64,000 nucleotides of DNA from Rhodeus uyekii (taxonomy: Eukaryota > Chordata > Actinopteri > Cypriniformes > Acheilognathidae), in contig JAWRVZ010000003.1 of assembly GCA_037043235.1 (NCBI GenBank), forward strand, positions 9,227,501-9,291,500. Direction: 5' to 3'. Position 1 is the first letter of the stretch. Every line of letters starts with the position of its first letter. Under the pieces are notes generated by a model that was not told the DNA's origin, did not search any database, and saw only the letters and a list, made by a program, of their open reading frames with translations. Positions 22,801-32,303 of this stretch are shown one piece after another. A program made the position numbers and the translations under genes.

Positions 22801-25092
22801 TCCTGGCTTGAACTATGGGGTGACTCATAGGGTGAAACAGAGCCTTCATATCCCCATTTGTTTTTAACTGTTAATGTGTTATCGTCACATGAATTTGCTC
22901 TAAACTCAAGACATTTTATTTTATTTTTTACACACACAGCAAAAGATGCAGGCTGACTTTTTTTTTTATGCCTCATTTTGATTGATGGGATATGATCGGC
23001 CCTGATCACCAGCTGTTTTTAAACAATTGTCTGATACAGATTACTGGCCGCCATGTCAGTGCATACCTCGAAACTACTGAATTAAACAAAGATATTATAT
23101 ATTTAAAGATATTCATTAGTATTTAAATCTACAGACAAAAAGAGAAAGTGCAAAAAAAACAACACTAAGACTCGTACTTTGGATGTTTTCTGTCCACTAG
23201 ACTAAAACAGCATGTTATACTAAATAGGCCAACATTTTCAAACTGATCAGAGCATAGATTTTTTATAGATAGATAGAGAGAGATAGAGACAGACATTTTA
23301 CATATCTGTGCTCCAGCCTGCCAGATATGTTACAGAATCATCTTCATAGAAGTTCAGCTTAACTAGGATCCTACAAATCACGGCTCTAGTCGCCAACCGG
23401 ACGCCAGTACGGCTGCTGTAACCATGGTGATCATCTCATAAGCTTGCAGAGACACAGCAGATCTCTTAGGTGAGCTTTCCTGTGCTTATCAAATTATAAG
23501 CAGCAAATGCAATTTCTCTGAAAATGTGCTTGGACGAGGCCGACCTATACAAAAGCTCTTAAGATCATTTTCTCAAAACATGGTTTCCGATCAGTTCTTT
23601 TCTTGTAAAATATCATGTAAAACAAAGGTCAGTGCTGAACACGGGGCGGCATCAGAAGCAAACGTCCACAGGAAAATAAATTATTTTGAGATTTTTTCTA
23701 AGACTAGGGGCTTATTAGTCTGGGTGTGAACGATGGAGGGAAATCTCAGCAGCAACAACAACAACAGGAAGAGGTCATTTATACAGAAAGAGAGACAGTG
23801 AAGCAAATGGATGATTGGGCAGAAAGTCCTTCGGGAATTTCGCTTTCTGCCTCTATATGCAATCCAAAGAACAGAAACTTAATACAGGCTGGATGCAAGT
23901 GACAGAATACATTTTTTTTTTTTACCTTTATTAATAATGTTATTCTACGTTAAGTATCTGTTCGTAAAACTCAAAGCGGAAGTGGAAGTCTATGGGCTAC
24001 CATGCAATAGTAACATATACTTCTGAAAATGAATAACACTGTAAAGGCACCAATACAGTCAAGTGAATTTCTTTTTCGTTCTTTGCTTAAGGGTAAAAAG
24101 TAGTTTGTAGCAAAGTTTGCGTTTTTTTAACCAATGAAAAATATTAAAAAGAGCTTGTGACAAAACCTAACTCCACCCGCCTCTATGGGGAATCACGCAC
24201 AGTTTGAACCATCACTGCTTGCTTGCAGTGCAAGGGTAAATAAAGAACTGGTTCTTTGAATAAATAAAGTATTTACTCAAGAAACACTATGTACTGTATA
24301 TATAAAGACTAATATTTGATGTAATTGAGAAGCAGAGAAGAGTGTCTTAGTCTAGCATAGTGGTTCTCAAAACCCCCTGTGCAAAGCAAATTAACAAAAA
24401 AACTTTACAAAATATGATGTGATTAAACGACAATGAGATGCACTTATAAATGCAGCTGCTATTTTGACAGACAAAACACGCATGTTAAATATTCTCTAAA
24501 ATTCGTTACATTTATGCTTGATTTTGGTCAAATATTAATGTAAATGCCGCATGCAAGTGTCTGTTTATATATATAAAACCAAAATATCAACTTACACAAC
24601 AAGGTTATTCAAAATATAACAATGTTTTCCATTTCCTGAAAAGTAACAATTTTGGAGATACAAGGTTTCAGTTCAAAGGTGATTTTATGCAAAGATATGC
24701 AAATACGTGCTGCACGATTTCCTTTCAATAAAACACACACGCACACAGAACAGCCAATAGAAAAACAGAATGGGAATAATTAAAATAAGTAAAATAAATG
24801 TACATTTAGTTCAACTGAATGGTTTTCTATGCCTAAAAAAAGGTCTAAATGATTTTGAAATGGCTCGTTCATAATATTATTTACATTTTTCTACAGAGGC
24901 ATTTTTAATCAGAGACAAAGGAACATCACTTACAGGGTCTCGCTGCTCTTCCGTGTCTTTGATGGAGCTCCGGTGTTTTACTGGGATGTCGTCATTACAT
25001 TCACTGTCAGATGCGTTGGGGGACTCGGCAAGGTCCAGGAACTCATCTCGCTTCGGCCCTCTGAACCTTATCTTATCCAATCGCTTTAGCAT
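4719..25092 (-). CDS. gramd4: gramd4, GRAM domain-containing protein 4 (18 coding exons, complete)
   Basis: The joined exons give 586 residues, close to the roughly 578 of human GRAMD4. Seen in order: N-terminus MLKRLDKIRFRGPKR, a charged coiled coil (about residues 70-132), a proline-rich linker with five consecutive prolines (about 140-145), the block FRFQPEENTVETEEPLSAKR, hydrophobic segments near 250-268, 338-361 and 363-376, and a C-terminal GRAM domain (about 450-530) containing CENGWRCCLINRDRKMPTDY. GRAM domains bind membrane lipids. The family member (also called death-inducing protein) is reported as an E2F1 target acting at mitochondria and ER; that role is taken from the family. 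Every intron is GT-AG and the phase closes throughout. The a/b teleost paralogue cannot be decided here. Confidence 0.95.
5714..7012. mobile_element. non-autonomous TIR transposon, about 1.3 kb
   Basis: The left end GGGGCATATTCTTCGTACCT and the inverted right end (GGGGCATATTCTTCGTACGT) match over more than 20 bp. Similarity continues patchily inside both ends: GTTGACGATT, a GATCTTGGAT core and CATCCGGGA. Interior frames show no transposase I recognise. GATCT flanks the left end and TGATCT the right, so the target duplication is unclear. The superfamily is not assigned. Confidence 0.75.
7046..7658. mobile_element. non-autonomous TIR element with TA flanks, 613 bp
   Basis: Ends CCGTATTTTCCTGCATATAA and (inverted) CCATATTTTCCTGCATATAA differ at one base, and the match continues as CCCGC. 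TA dinucleotides flank both sides (7044-7045 and 7659-7660), consistent with the Tc1/mariner/pogo group. No transposase frame is intact. Confidence 0.8.
7723..8554. mobile_element. piggyBac-like non-autonomous element, TTAA target site, 832 bp
   Basis: TTAA at 7719-7722 and 8555-8558 flanks CCCTTTCGCACGTA on the left and TACGCGCGAAAGGG on the right, an inverted pair with one mismatch. TTAA duplication with CCCTTT ends is characteristic of piggyBac-type elements. There is no transposase. Near the right end lie two 18-bp perfect palindromes sharing the core TCACACCGGTGTGA. Confidence 0.85.
8478..8539. repeat. two 18-bp perfect palindromes
   Basis: AATCACACCGGTGTGATT at 8478-8495 and GATCACACCGGTGTGATC at 8522-8539, each its own reverse complement, with starts 44 bp apart, near the right end of the TTAA-flanked element. 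Confidence 0.95.
8690..8890. repeat. probable degraded transposon end
   Basis: The phrase ggtgtgaccaccctttgcat and the following stretch resemble a dispersed fish repeat known to me. I could not find its other end here, so extent and class are uncertain. Confidence 0.35.
9028..9096 (-). CDS. gramd4: gramd4 coding exon 17
   Basis: 69 nt, residues 526-548, YKVLSVLPGSGMGISITTPS then TLK. Acceptor cgttaacag|TAC, donor CTAAAG|GTAAGT, phase 0. A 4.2-kb transposon-filled intron follows. Confidence 0.94.
9179..9269 (-). CDS. gramd4: gramd4 coding exon 16 (GRAM domain)
   Basis: Residues 495-525, YLCFESSSSRATSSKKNKVI then KLQDITDIQK. Acceptor ttttttag|TTA. The donor CAGAAG|GTCTGC is weak at +3 to +6, but the frame joins perfectly to YKVLSVLPG in the next exon. 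Confidence 0.9.
9461..9554 (-). CDS. gramd4: gramd4 coding exon 15 (GRAM domain core)
   Basis: Residues 464-495, CENGWRCCLINRDRKMPTDY then IRNGVLYVTE, the most recognisable part of the GRAM domain. Acceptor cattcgcag|TGT, donor GAAAA|GTATGC, phase 2. Confidence 0.95.
9647..9797 (-). CDS. gramd4: gramd4 coding exon 14 (GRAM domain entry)
   Basis: Residues 414-464. A variable serine/glycine-rich part is followed by the conserved GPFHEVFNLSENERPL that leads into the GRAM domain. The acceptor is a tandem CAGCAG (9795-9800), so the exon could also begin 3 nt later without the first Gln. Donor ATCAG|GTTGGA, phase 1. Confidence 0.9.
9900..12300. other. gramd4 intron 13, AT-rich, no gene seen
   Basis: Intron between exons at 12443 and 9797. 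It holds simple (ATA)n/(GAT)n runs near 10596-10665, CA runs near 11645 and 11816, and TA runs near 12230-12295. Open frames in it are short and without family similarity. Confidence 0.7.
12443..12597 (-). CDS. gramd4: gramd4 coding exon 13
   Basis: Residues 362-413, IYAGIKFFIIDFIFKSCPKL then RDKYDTPYIVWANLPTDPQL and LSRR. Acceptor atatttcag|GGA, donor AGACGG|GTGAGT, phase 0. Confidence 0.94.
12698..12807 (-). CDS. gramd4: gramd4 coding exon 12 (membrane segment)
   Basis: Residues 325-362, LFMWVQPEITQKLYVGLWM then a hydrophobic stretch AFIASCLLPYKLLGFMIG. Acceptor gcattgcag|TCT, donor ATTG|GTAAGA, phase 1. Confidence 0.94.
13183..13226 (-). CDS. gramd4: gramd4 coding exon 11
   Basis: 44 nt, residues 311-325, NLFGKMSDVLEKIK plus a split Asn codon. 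Acceptor tttttacag|AAT, donor AAAAA|GTGAGT, phase 2. Confidence 0.93.
13331..13402 (-). CDS. gramd4: gramd4 coding exon 10
   Basis: 72 nt, residues 287-310, EPPKEDLTVSEKFQLVLDV then AQKAQ. Acceptor attttttttag|GAA, donor GCACAG|GTGAGT, phase 0 at both ends. Confidence 0.94.
13489..13537 (-). CDS. gramd4: gramd4 coding exon 9
   Basis: 49 nt, residues 270-286, KGWRIQWSIVPEVSEPM. Acceptor gatttcag|GGG, donor CCAATG|GTAAAT, phase 0. Confidence 0.93.
13723..13814 (-). CDS. gramd4: gramd4 coding exon 8 (first membrane segment)
   Basis: Residues 240-270, IYMNAAWHGWVIP followed by the hydrophobic run MFLFLAILRLSLNYLIA. Acceptor tttccacag|ATC, donor GCAAA|GTACGT, phase 2. Confidence 0.93.
14178..14269 (-). 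CDS. gramd4: gramd4 coding exon 7
   Basis: Residues 209-239, KRGAKPVTNFMRNLSALSSW then HSVYTSAIAFI. Acceptor tgttttcag|AAC sits directly after a (GT)n tract that serves as its pyrimidine/TG-rich stretch. Donor TTTATT|GTGAGC, phase 0. Confidence 0.93.
14459..14484 (-). CDS. gramd4: gramd4 coding exon 6 (26-nt microexon)
   Basis: Only 26 nt, encoding LTENMRRL with split codons at both sides. Acceptor ctttgcag|ATT and donor CTCA|GTAAGT are both strong. Skipping it would break the frame of the following exon, so it should be constitutive. Confidence 0.92.
15175..15310 (-). CDS. gramd4: gramd4 coding exon 5
   Basis: Residues 155-200, including RLWKWLYERFGVYIEDFRFQ and PEENTVETEEPLSAKR, among the most conserved blocks of the family. 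Acceptor aactgaaag|GGG has a modest pyrimidine tract. Donor AAAAG|GTGACC, phase 2. Confidence 0.92.
15559..15578. repeat. G20 homopolymer
   Basis: Twenty consecutive G on the plus strand (C20 on the gene strand) in the intron between gramd4 exons 4 and 5, upstream of the exon 5 acceptor. Confidence 0.9.
16078..16872. mobile_element. non-autonomous TIR element with TA flanks, 795 bp
   Basis: Perfect 22-bp terminal inverted repeats beginning CAGTAATACCTCGGTTTACG, flanked by TA on both sides (16076-16077, 16873-16874). The right interior carries three copies of CTCGTACACCGAT and the left has CTCGTACACCAAA. TIR style and TA target suggest a pogo/Tigger-type mariner relative; that class is inference. 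No transposase. Confidence 0.85.
16963..17021 (-). CDS. gramd4: gramd4 coding exon 4 (proline-rich linker)
   Basis: Short 59-nt exon, residues 135-155, reading RLEDSPPPPPKPPVTSVNGT. Acceptor ggtccag|ACT, donor AACAG|GTAAAG, phase 1. This linker is weakly conserved in the family, so identity rests on frame continuity and position. Confidence 0.85.
17167..17287 (-). CDS. gramd4: gramd4 coding exon 3 (coiled coil)
   Basis: Residues 95-135: EELRKLREETNVDTLKQ continuing through EKEKSKRVDLEQKMND. Heptad-rich, strongly charged, as expected for the coiled coil. Acceptor ctgacag|AGG, donor TCCAG|GTATGG, phase 2. Confidence 0.93.
18112..18334. mobile_element. short MITE with TTAA flanks, 223 bp
   Basis: Ends AGGGCCAGTCACACAGC and (inverted) GGGCCAGTCACACAGC, flanked by TTAA at 18108-18111 and 18335-18338. 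The interior is rich in CACGCA/TGCGTG motifs and could fold back. It is non-coding. Confidence 0.8.
18340..21830. other. gramd4 intron 2, no gene seen
   Basis: Part of the intron between exons at 21876 and 17287. It includes a CA run near 20751-20766. The open frames present are short and unconserved to my eye. Confidence 0.6.
21876..21999 (-). CDS. gramd4: gramd4 coding exon 2
   Basis: Residues 54-95, AGSGTLTMSAAPIQDYK then DRLNEVKGHLEIALLEKHFL, the beginning of the coiled coil. Acceptor cttcag|GCT, donor CTTC|GTGAGT, phase 1. The junction codon C|AG restores the expected FLQEELRKL. Confidence 0.93.
22000..24933. other. gramd4 intron 1, no gene seen
   Basis: AT-rich intron between exons at 24934 and 21999. 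I see nothing supportable in it beyond short simple-sequence runs. Confidence 0.6.
24934..25092 (-). CDS. gramd4: gramd4 coding exon 1 (start codon)
   Basis: Residues 1-53, from ATG at 25092 through LAESPNASDSECNDD to QRDP. The exon itself starts at 25141 after acceptor ctctacag; the donor is CCT|GTAAGT, phase 0. The ATG was chosen because MLKRLDKIRFRG matches the vertebrate N-terminus. The frame is also open upstream to the acceptor (VKIKTQISVLN), so a longer form is possible. Confidence 0.93.
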
Positions 25093-25835
25093 GTTCAGCA
25101 CAGAGATCTGTGTCTTTATCTTAACATGGCGGGAAGCAACCCTGTAGAGACAAAAGCAGCTGATAAGTCATTGTGTTGACATGAAACTGTGCAGCGATGA
25201 AGAAACGTACAATTGCATAACACCATCTTGATAAATATTTAAAGTCAGGACTTGGTCTAAATGAGAATAAGTTAATTGAACATACTGAATATGGAAATTA
25301 GCATTATTTACACATCAAGTACATAAAAACATACTTCATCTTATGGTCCAAGTGAAATTAATTCAGATGCGAAGAAAAACAAAGCCAGCCATTCTTAGCT
25401 CAGGAATAATGTGCAACTGACAGTCACTCGCTTGCACAATAATAGTCTTTCTGCACTGGGTACTGAGGTCTGTGAACTGGGCCGTTTTAACTCACTGCTG
25501 AACTCAATTGCTACAATCTCAAAGAGATCAGCTGATGTGGGACTAGTGTGGCCCAGCACTCTGTTCTGTACAGTATGTGGGTCAGAGGTAGAGGCCCCAT
25601 GATCCTCGCTGTTGTTTAGGCCAATACCAAGACCCTTGTCCAGTTGATTGTGGAGGTATGAAGTGTGAGGAAAGCCAGGCATTTCAAGTCTATCTAAAAA
25701 TGATAAAAGTTATCACATCCACACCCTTACAAATCCATATGACTTGTAAATGAATCAGTCAGACAGACTTTGTGAACTGAATTGACTGACTTGTTGAAAA
25801 GATTTGACTTAAAAGTATCTGTAATCATTATGTAT

Positions 25836-25857
25836 AATATATATATATATATATATA
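25836..25857. repeat. (AT)n microsatellite
   Basis: Uninterrupted AT dinucleotides in the first gramd4 intron. Confidence 0.85.
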
Positions 25858-27440
25858 AAAAAACATTTAAATTCTAAATGATACAGGTGAATATATACAA
25901 GTATTGGATATTTAACAGTACATGCTCATTTTAGATGATAGCAAACGTATTTTAAAATGAACAATAATCTCTAAAAACACAAATTACATTAAAAGTAATT
26001 AGGCAAATTGCAGATTTTCATTCTGTGATGCCTAAATTCACCTGTATTATTTAGAATTTAAATGTTTTATTTTTTGTATTAATTTAGACAACATGTTGAA
26101 TTTTAAAATGAACCATTTATCAGTTATTAGCCGTAAAATTAAGACAATTATTGGCTTATTGGTATATTCCAGAGCTATAGAACACATTTAATATTCTTCA
26201 CAAGTGTCATTTTATTTGTTAATATATTATAGGATTTTTTAATCTTTTAATTTGGTTCAAAGCATTTAAAAAAAAAACTGTAATAATTGATGATGCTTTT
26301 GAATCCTTTTTGAAGCTTGAAAGCCTCCCTCACCATTAATTGTAACTGTATAAAAAAAGCAACCAGCACCTTATTCAAAATATTTCCTGTGTTCCACGGA
26401 AGTCAGTCATACAAATTTAGAATGAGGGCGATAAAATGACATAATATTAACGTTTGATCTTTAATATTAATATGTGCTAATTGCTACCTAATGGAAACAG
26501 GACATTCGGCTGTTAACTCATGGAAAGAAACAGGTCACGAACTATTGTGCTCTTCCTTAGGCAATGTCTTAAATGTCTTTGTGTTTCAACAAAAATTCCA
26601 TGGGAACACTGAGGCTAAAACACCAACACAGTAACATGTGACTGGATTATACATACAAAAAAACTCTCCAGGATCCAAAAGGCTCACAGTGGGGCACAAA
26701 ATAATGCTATTGGTGTTCCAAACTCTGCATTCCCTGCAGTTACTTGACCTTACAGCAAACAAAGCAGGCCTGGGAACAAAGCGGCCGTATGCGTGCCTAG
26801 ACACTCAAAACCTCCAACCAGTTCTAATTTCACTTCCAGAGCTCAGACAACATCCAGTACATGATAATGATAGGACCAAGGTTTAACACCAGCCATCTTG
26901 TTCTGAAGCAGACAGAATTTGGCTTCCTGTGAATTAGAAAGGGACTTTTTTTGGTGACAATAAGCAGACGTTTCATGCAGCTCTCATAAGGGAAACGGAA
27001 ATATCTGCGGATGGCATTTGTCACCCATGTCTATATTTGTCAGATTTGCAACGTTTAAACTCATTAGAACTCTGCATTTTATGAGAAATTATGACAAGGT
27101 GTTGAATATCAAAACTAATCACAGCCTCTTACTAGAAGTTTACCTTTTGAAAGAGTACTAGATTAAAAATTCACTTTTCTCTCATGTTTCACAATATAAA
27201 ATAAATAAAAACTGTTTAAAGGACCAGTTCACATAAAAATGACACTTGTTGTGCCACGTTTTGAGGCACCTTTCAGCTTTAATAAGTTCGTTCCATTTCA
27301 AAATCACCCACATTTCTGAAACTTCTCAGGCTCAAGTGTTTTGAACATAAATGCAGATGAAAGCCAAAGCATTAAATATCATTTTTGAGTACGGTAATAC
27401 ATTATTTTTTTAAGGGAGGGAGGGGGGAATTTATCCAAGA

Positions 27441-28010
27441 AAAGTGACCCACAATTGGTTTTGACCATTGAAAATGGGTACTATTCAACAATTTGGACAT
27501 GGAGCTGCATTGAGATCCCCATTTCTATGAGGTTGAACCATATAGGGCCTTACAAATTAAGATACCAAAAGAAAAGTTTGCCAAGAACCAGAATCTGAAA
27601 CCATATTAAGATATCTTTCTTGAGTTTGAGGCAAGGAAACTTTTAGCATTCAGACACGTTCAAACTGTTTTGATAGAGAGAAACAAGATATATGTATCCT
27701 TTCAATATGATTTGTTCTTCAGAGATTGTCCTTTAAATACAGTAAGTATCAGATGTATGCAAAGTGATCCAGATTTGGTTTTCAGCCTTGGAAAATGGGT
27801 AAAATTCAACAATTTGAACAGGCATTTTGAAAACACAGGAGGCCTTAAAAAAAAGAAGATCCCAAAAGAGAAGTTTAATAAGAAACAATCTATTGATAGT
27901 AACATTCTACGCAATTGAGATACATTTCTAGGTTTCAACAACTTGTTCTTCGGACCAAAATAAAATAAAAATATTTAGGGCCACATAGTGCCTTAAATTA
28001 AGATAACCAG
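27441..28010. repeat. decayed tandem duplication, period about 320 bp
   Basis: AAAGTGACCC at 27441 and AAAGTGATCC at 27761 begin two diverged copies. Both continue with TTGGTTTT, AAAATGGGTA, TTCAACAATTTG, a GGCCTTA block and CCAAAAGA-AAGTTT. A third partial copy of the GGCC..CCTTAAATTAAGATA block lies near 27977-28005. Not a transposon I recognise. Confidence 0.7.
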
Positions 28011-28549
28011 AATTCCCTCTATATTGGATTACATAGTAAATATTCACCCATGACCATTAATATTCTGGCTTTCTTCATACTATTGAAAATTTTCAAATGT
28101 TTTAGTTTTTAATGTTTAAAAAAAAGTTTATTGGTTATGTGAACGTTAGAGGCTTTAAATGACTCATTATTTTGCAAACATTATGGAACTGTTACTTTTG
28201 AATGTTGTACGTGAAGCACAAAGTACATTTTGTTCTTTGTCCTTATGCTAGAGTGTGTGTGTACAGAGTGCTTGGTACAGGTAGTGTACGCGTAGATTTT
28301 TCTAACCATGTGTAACACACAAGCTTTTTCTTATACATTTAGAGCTGCAAGACTACAATCTTGATTTGAACAAACATAATCCTTGACTGCAATTCGCCAG
28401 TGTCTATTAAACCTTTGAAAAATTACAGCGAACATTCAGATCTGCGTTGGCATTGCCATTGACCCACAGAAAGCAATTGTCCTGCATAGGTATGAAAAAG
28501 CTTCACAAACAGTTTTTTCAACCACACAGTATCATTATTTGTTACAGAC

Positions 28550-29570
28550 AGGGGTGTCGCACCGGAGGAACCTTTTCATAGTTCCTAGAACCAATTGTGG
28601 AAGTACCCACTTTTTGGCGCTTTCACACCACAGGAACTAGAACAATTTTAGTTTTAGGAAAGCCATTTGGGGGACTAAATTAGCTCCTACTTTAGAGTAG
28701 GGTCTAACCCCACACAACAGAATTAGCAGTGACGTTAGCGTACGCTGAATGGACGAACGCATGGGAAACACCAGCATCAAAAGCATGACAAACGCCAATA
28801 CTTGACTGTTAAAGATTCTTTCAAAAATGCTGATTCATCCAGTAATGAAGCAAAGAGAAGTCTGTGATTTTGTCTGAAATTGACCCCAATACTCTTAAAT
28901 AGGGCACTATTTGAGGGGACAGCCATTTGTAGTGGTGACTAGAAGCATAGTGGATGTTATCGATTGCACTCATTCAATCCCACAATGCACCATACAAAAA
29001 AAATATACAACTGATGTAAACTCAACGGCTAGAGAATGCACTGAGAGAATTGTGTGCCAAATGAAACTGTGTTTGACCAGAAGACGAGGCCCGCTGCTGA
29101 ATCCTCCATCCATCCGCTGGTCCAATATGGCTACAGTAATATCATACAGGTATACATTTATTTTTAATTATGTTAATTAAGCTTTATACAAGCTAGTTTC
29201 CAAGACTACTACTGGAGCTGTTAGTTAATTTTCAAATGACTATTAAACATCAAGCGCAAACTTAAGCCTAACCCTAGGTATAGGGGGCGACTTCAAACAA
29301 ATAAAGAAACATACTTACAAGGTTGTGATCCATAAACAACTGATTGTCCCGTCAAAGAGGGAACTGCTCCATCATTCAGGAGAAGCTTTTGTGTGTAGCC
29401 GGCATTGTACTCTCTTAGGTTCTGGAAGATGTTCTCCGCAAAATGTGAAGCACACAAATAAATGTTGGGGTTGTAATGTTCAGGAATAGTGTTAAAAATA
29501 AATGTAAAATTCTTCCAACTTAGAAAGGCCAAACAAAGGGGTTTTGGAACCTCGCCCCCTTTTTGAAGGT
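28550..29570. repeat. possible old transposon-derived block
   Basis: The sequence around gaggaaccttttcatagttc and ggcgctttcacaccacagga looks like a fish DNA-transposon terminus. Ends could not be paired, so this is tentative. Confidence 0.3.
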
Positions 29571-30599
29571 TCCTTGGGCGGGATTATTTAAATGAGTGAC
29601 ATTGTGACTTCACAAGATCCCGAAAACACACGTTGTACTCCAATCCGTTAGTTGTACTTCCTGCAAAGCGTTTTCCGTTAAAGAGAATATCTCCCTTTGC
29701 AATGGACTTTGTAACCTTGCAGATCTTCTTATATGCTCAAACAACTTTACACACAAACTAAAGTTGAAAAGCATAATGACAATTTAAAAATGTATCCAAT
29801 TTATCCAAAATCATTCAGCTCCAACATCAAGTGTTCGCCTCAAAACTGAAGCATACTTTGGGCTTTAGACAAACACCCAACTGAAATGTTTCAAACATAA
29901 TACTTTTGTGCTAACGCTTTGAGAACGTTATTAAAGACTCAGAACAAACGTTCAAGTAACGTTACAGAAAGATTCTTTGTTCAGAACTGTGAGAGAACCT
30001 AGGAAACATTAGCCAACATTTTTAATTCATTCCCTGTCAACTGGGAATGGACAATTAGCCAAACGAAAGAAAACAAACCATTGTATTCTATTCAAGACGG
30101 CCTTCTAATGTAACTCTACATTAACACCCATCAAAATGACATCATAGGTAAACACCATGACTACCAAAACTATTTTCTCTGTATTGACAGCACCGGGCGA
30201 CTCCCCGTTCACTCTCCCGACGAGTTCGGCGGCCAGGCTGCTCCTCTGGGCTTCCTTTACATCCTCGTTTACAGGCATTGTGGCCACATCTCCATTCCCC
30301 CATACCCTCTCCAAACACCCGCCGCCCCTATTGTCATAACCTCCGCAGCCCACAGAATCTGTCAGCAACGTTTAGCGCCTTTTTACATCATTCCTCCAGT
30401 CTCTGGTTAAATAGCATAGCAAAAAGCATATTTTTAATACAATGCTCGTTTTATCCCACGCATTCTGCATCATCATCGTCCCCTCACAGAGCAGTTCAAG
30501 TTGGATCTCATCAATAAAACATCGAGGGTTGACATCAATAGATTGCCGATTAACGCCTTGACCTAAAAAGCCTTCCGTCACTATGAAACATCTTCCAGA

Positions 30600-31100
30600 C
30601 ATATGCCGTACAGAATGGCGGCTTTCGTGTGCGTGCAAGATATTTTAAAGCATGTTCTTACCTCGTCTTGATTGTAAGCGACGGTTGTCACATGAAGCCA
30701 CATAATATATTAATGAATACCGTGAGATAAACACACGTCCAGAAAACGTGCGGCAGTAAAACTACAAACAATGTGGCGCGTCCGCGCGCGCCGTAACGAG
30801 TTTGAGGATTCGAATTCGAAAGCAACAATGTAACAAAAGCTTCTCCAGTCTGATACAGTGTAACACGCGCCCCGCCCGCCGCGGGATTAACAACCAGAAA
30901 GAGGTAGAAAGTTTCTTACCCACCTTGCACGGAATGCGTAATTAAGTTTCATTAACAAGAAGGCATGAATATTCGAGCTCCGCTCCGTCGCCACCTGCTA
31001 CCAGCTCGTTGAGAAATCCGGCGTAAAATGCCCGAGCAGACACATTGATCTCCCAGTGCGACTCCGTTAACTGTCACATGTTATTTCCAGCGTTACTGCG
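30600..31100 (-). promoter_or_regulatory. gramd4: CpG-rich probable gramd4 promoter and first exon(s)
   Basis: This short stretch is the most CpG-dense of the window (for example gcgcgtccgcgcgcgccgta near 30776 and a cccgcccgccgcggg cluster near 30870). It sits upstream of gramd4 coding exon 1. Two plausible 5' UTR donors face the gene: GACGAG|GTAAGA (exon end 30662) and GCAAG|GTGGGT (exon end 30924). The transcription start is not visible from sequence alone. Confidence 0.6.
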
Positions 31101-31889
31101 GATTGGAATCGCATGCAAACGCCACAGCATCATTTGGAGGTCGGTTTCAAGCTGTTGTTGATATCCAGCGAGACTCTCTTTACACCAGGAAATTTCGTCA
31201 ATGACAGCGACAGACGCTCTTAAAGGGGCCGATAATTGACAGTCGTTTCTTATCAACCCACTCGCATATTTCTTTTTCGTGAATGAAATAAGCGTGCTTA
31301 AAGTAGTGCCTGTATTTAAATATTTATATAGGGCAACAACTGAGGGACTTTTGTGTCTCAACAAGTGAGGTGGACATTAATCCCATAACTCTTGTCAATC
31401 CATGCTTAAAGTTTATGCGTCATATACGCATACGAGGGGGAAAAAAAACACAAGGGTGAATATTTTATCTGTATTTTTTTTTTGAAGTGGACTTGTTTTG
31501 ACGTGAATATACGGGTTTGGTCTAGACAGAAATGTAAACGGTCTGGTTTGACTCGTTTTTGGAGTGTTTGCACTGCAGTTACATTGAACGCTGGATGATT
31601 GTGTGTCCACAAGATGGCGCTCAACGAGAGTTCAATCTGTTCACGTTTGAACAGCTGAACTTTGTCGCAAATATCATTTCATGAGTTTATATTTTTTCTT
31701 TCCAAATAGAATGTTTTGTACATATTTTATATAATTAGTTTATTTTAGTCTTTATCACACAATATCTAGCAAAACTATGAGAATTATCATTGAGATAATT
31801 CAATGAGAATTATCATTGCTTTTGTGGTACCATTGGTAAACAGTAAAATTAAGAATTTTACTTGTCAAAATCTGAGAAAGTTTTAAATA

Positions 31890-32222
31890 TTTTAAAGTGT
31901 AATCTATTCCTGTGATGCTAAGATGAATTTTCATCATATTCAGTCTTCAGTGTCACACGATCCTTCAGAAAAATCATTCTAATTTGCTGATTTGTGGCTC
32001 AAGATATTTAAAGTGCATATATTTTCAATGTTGAAAAGAGTTGTGCTGCTTAATATTTTTATGAAAACTGTGATGCTATTTTTAGGATTCTTTGATGATT
32101 AGAAAGTTGAAAAATAACAGAATTTATTTGAAGTAGAAGCGTCTGTACCATAAATATCTCTGTCACTTTGAATCAATTATTTTATTTAAAAAATATTGAC
32201 CTCAACTTTTGAACTGTAGTGG
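31890..32222 (-). repeat. cyprinid-type dispersed repeat, copy 1
   Basis: Reads in reverse relative to the copy at 55014-55417: shared blocks include cagtgtcacacgatccttca, the tgaaaagagttgtgctgctt region and the end aacttttgaactgtagtg. I know this sequence as an abundant repeat of carp and zebrafish. It is about 330 bp, without coding capacity. Confidence 0.75.
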
Positions 32223-32303
32223 AAACTGAAGGAAATGTCATTATAGCAAAATATAACGAAAATTAAAAAAGAAAAATCCTACATTTTAAATTTTTTAAAT
32301 TCA

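Noticed and set aside
22725..23009. 94-codon minus-strand frame in gramd4 intron 1
   Set aside because: No family resemblance, no matching splice phase, and gramd4 coding is continuous without it.
30105..30368. GC-rich minus-strand open frame with an ATG upstream of gramd4 coding exon 1, possible alternative N-terminal exon
   Set aside because: No donor in the right phase to join the open frame at 25141, and overlapping frames on the other strand are also open, as expected of GC-rich sequence.
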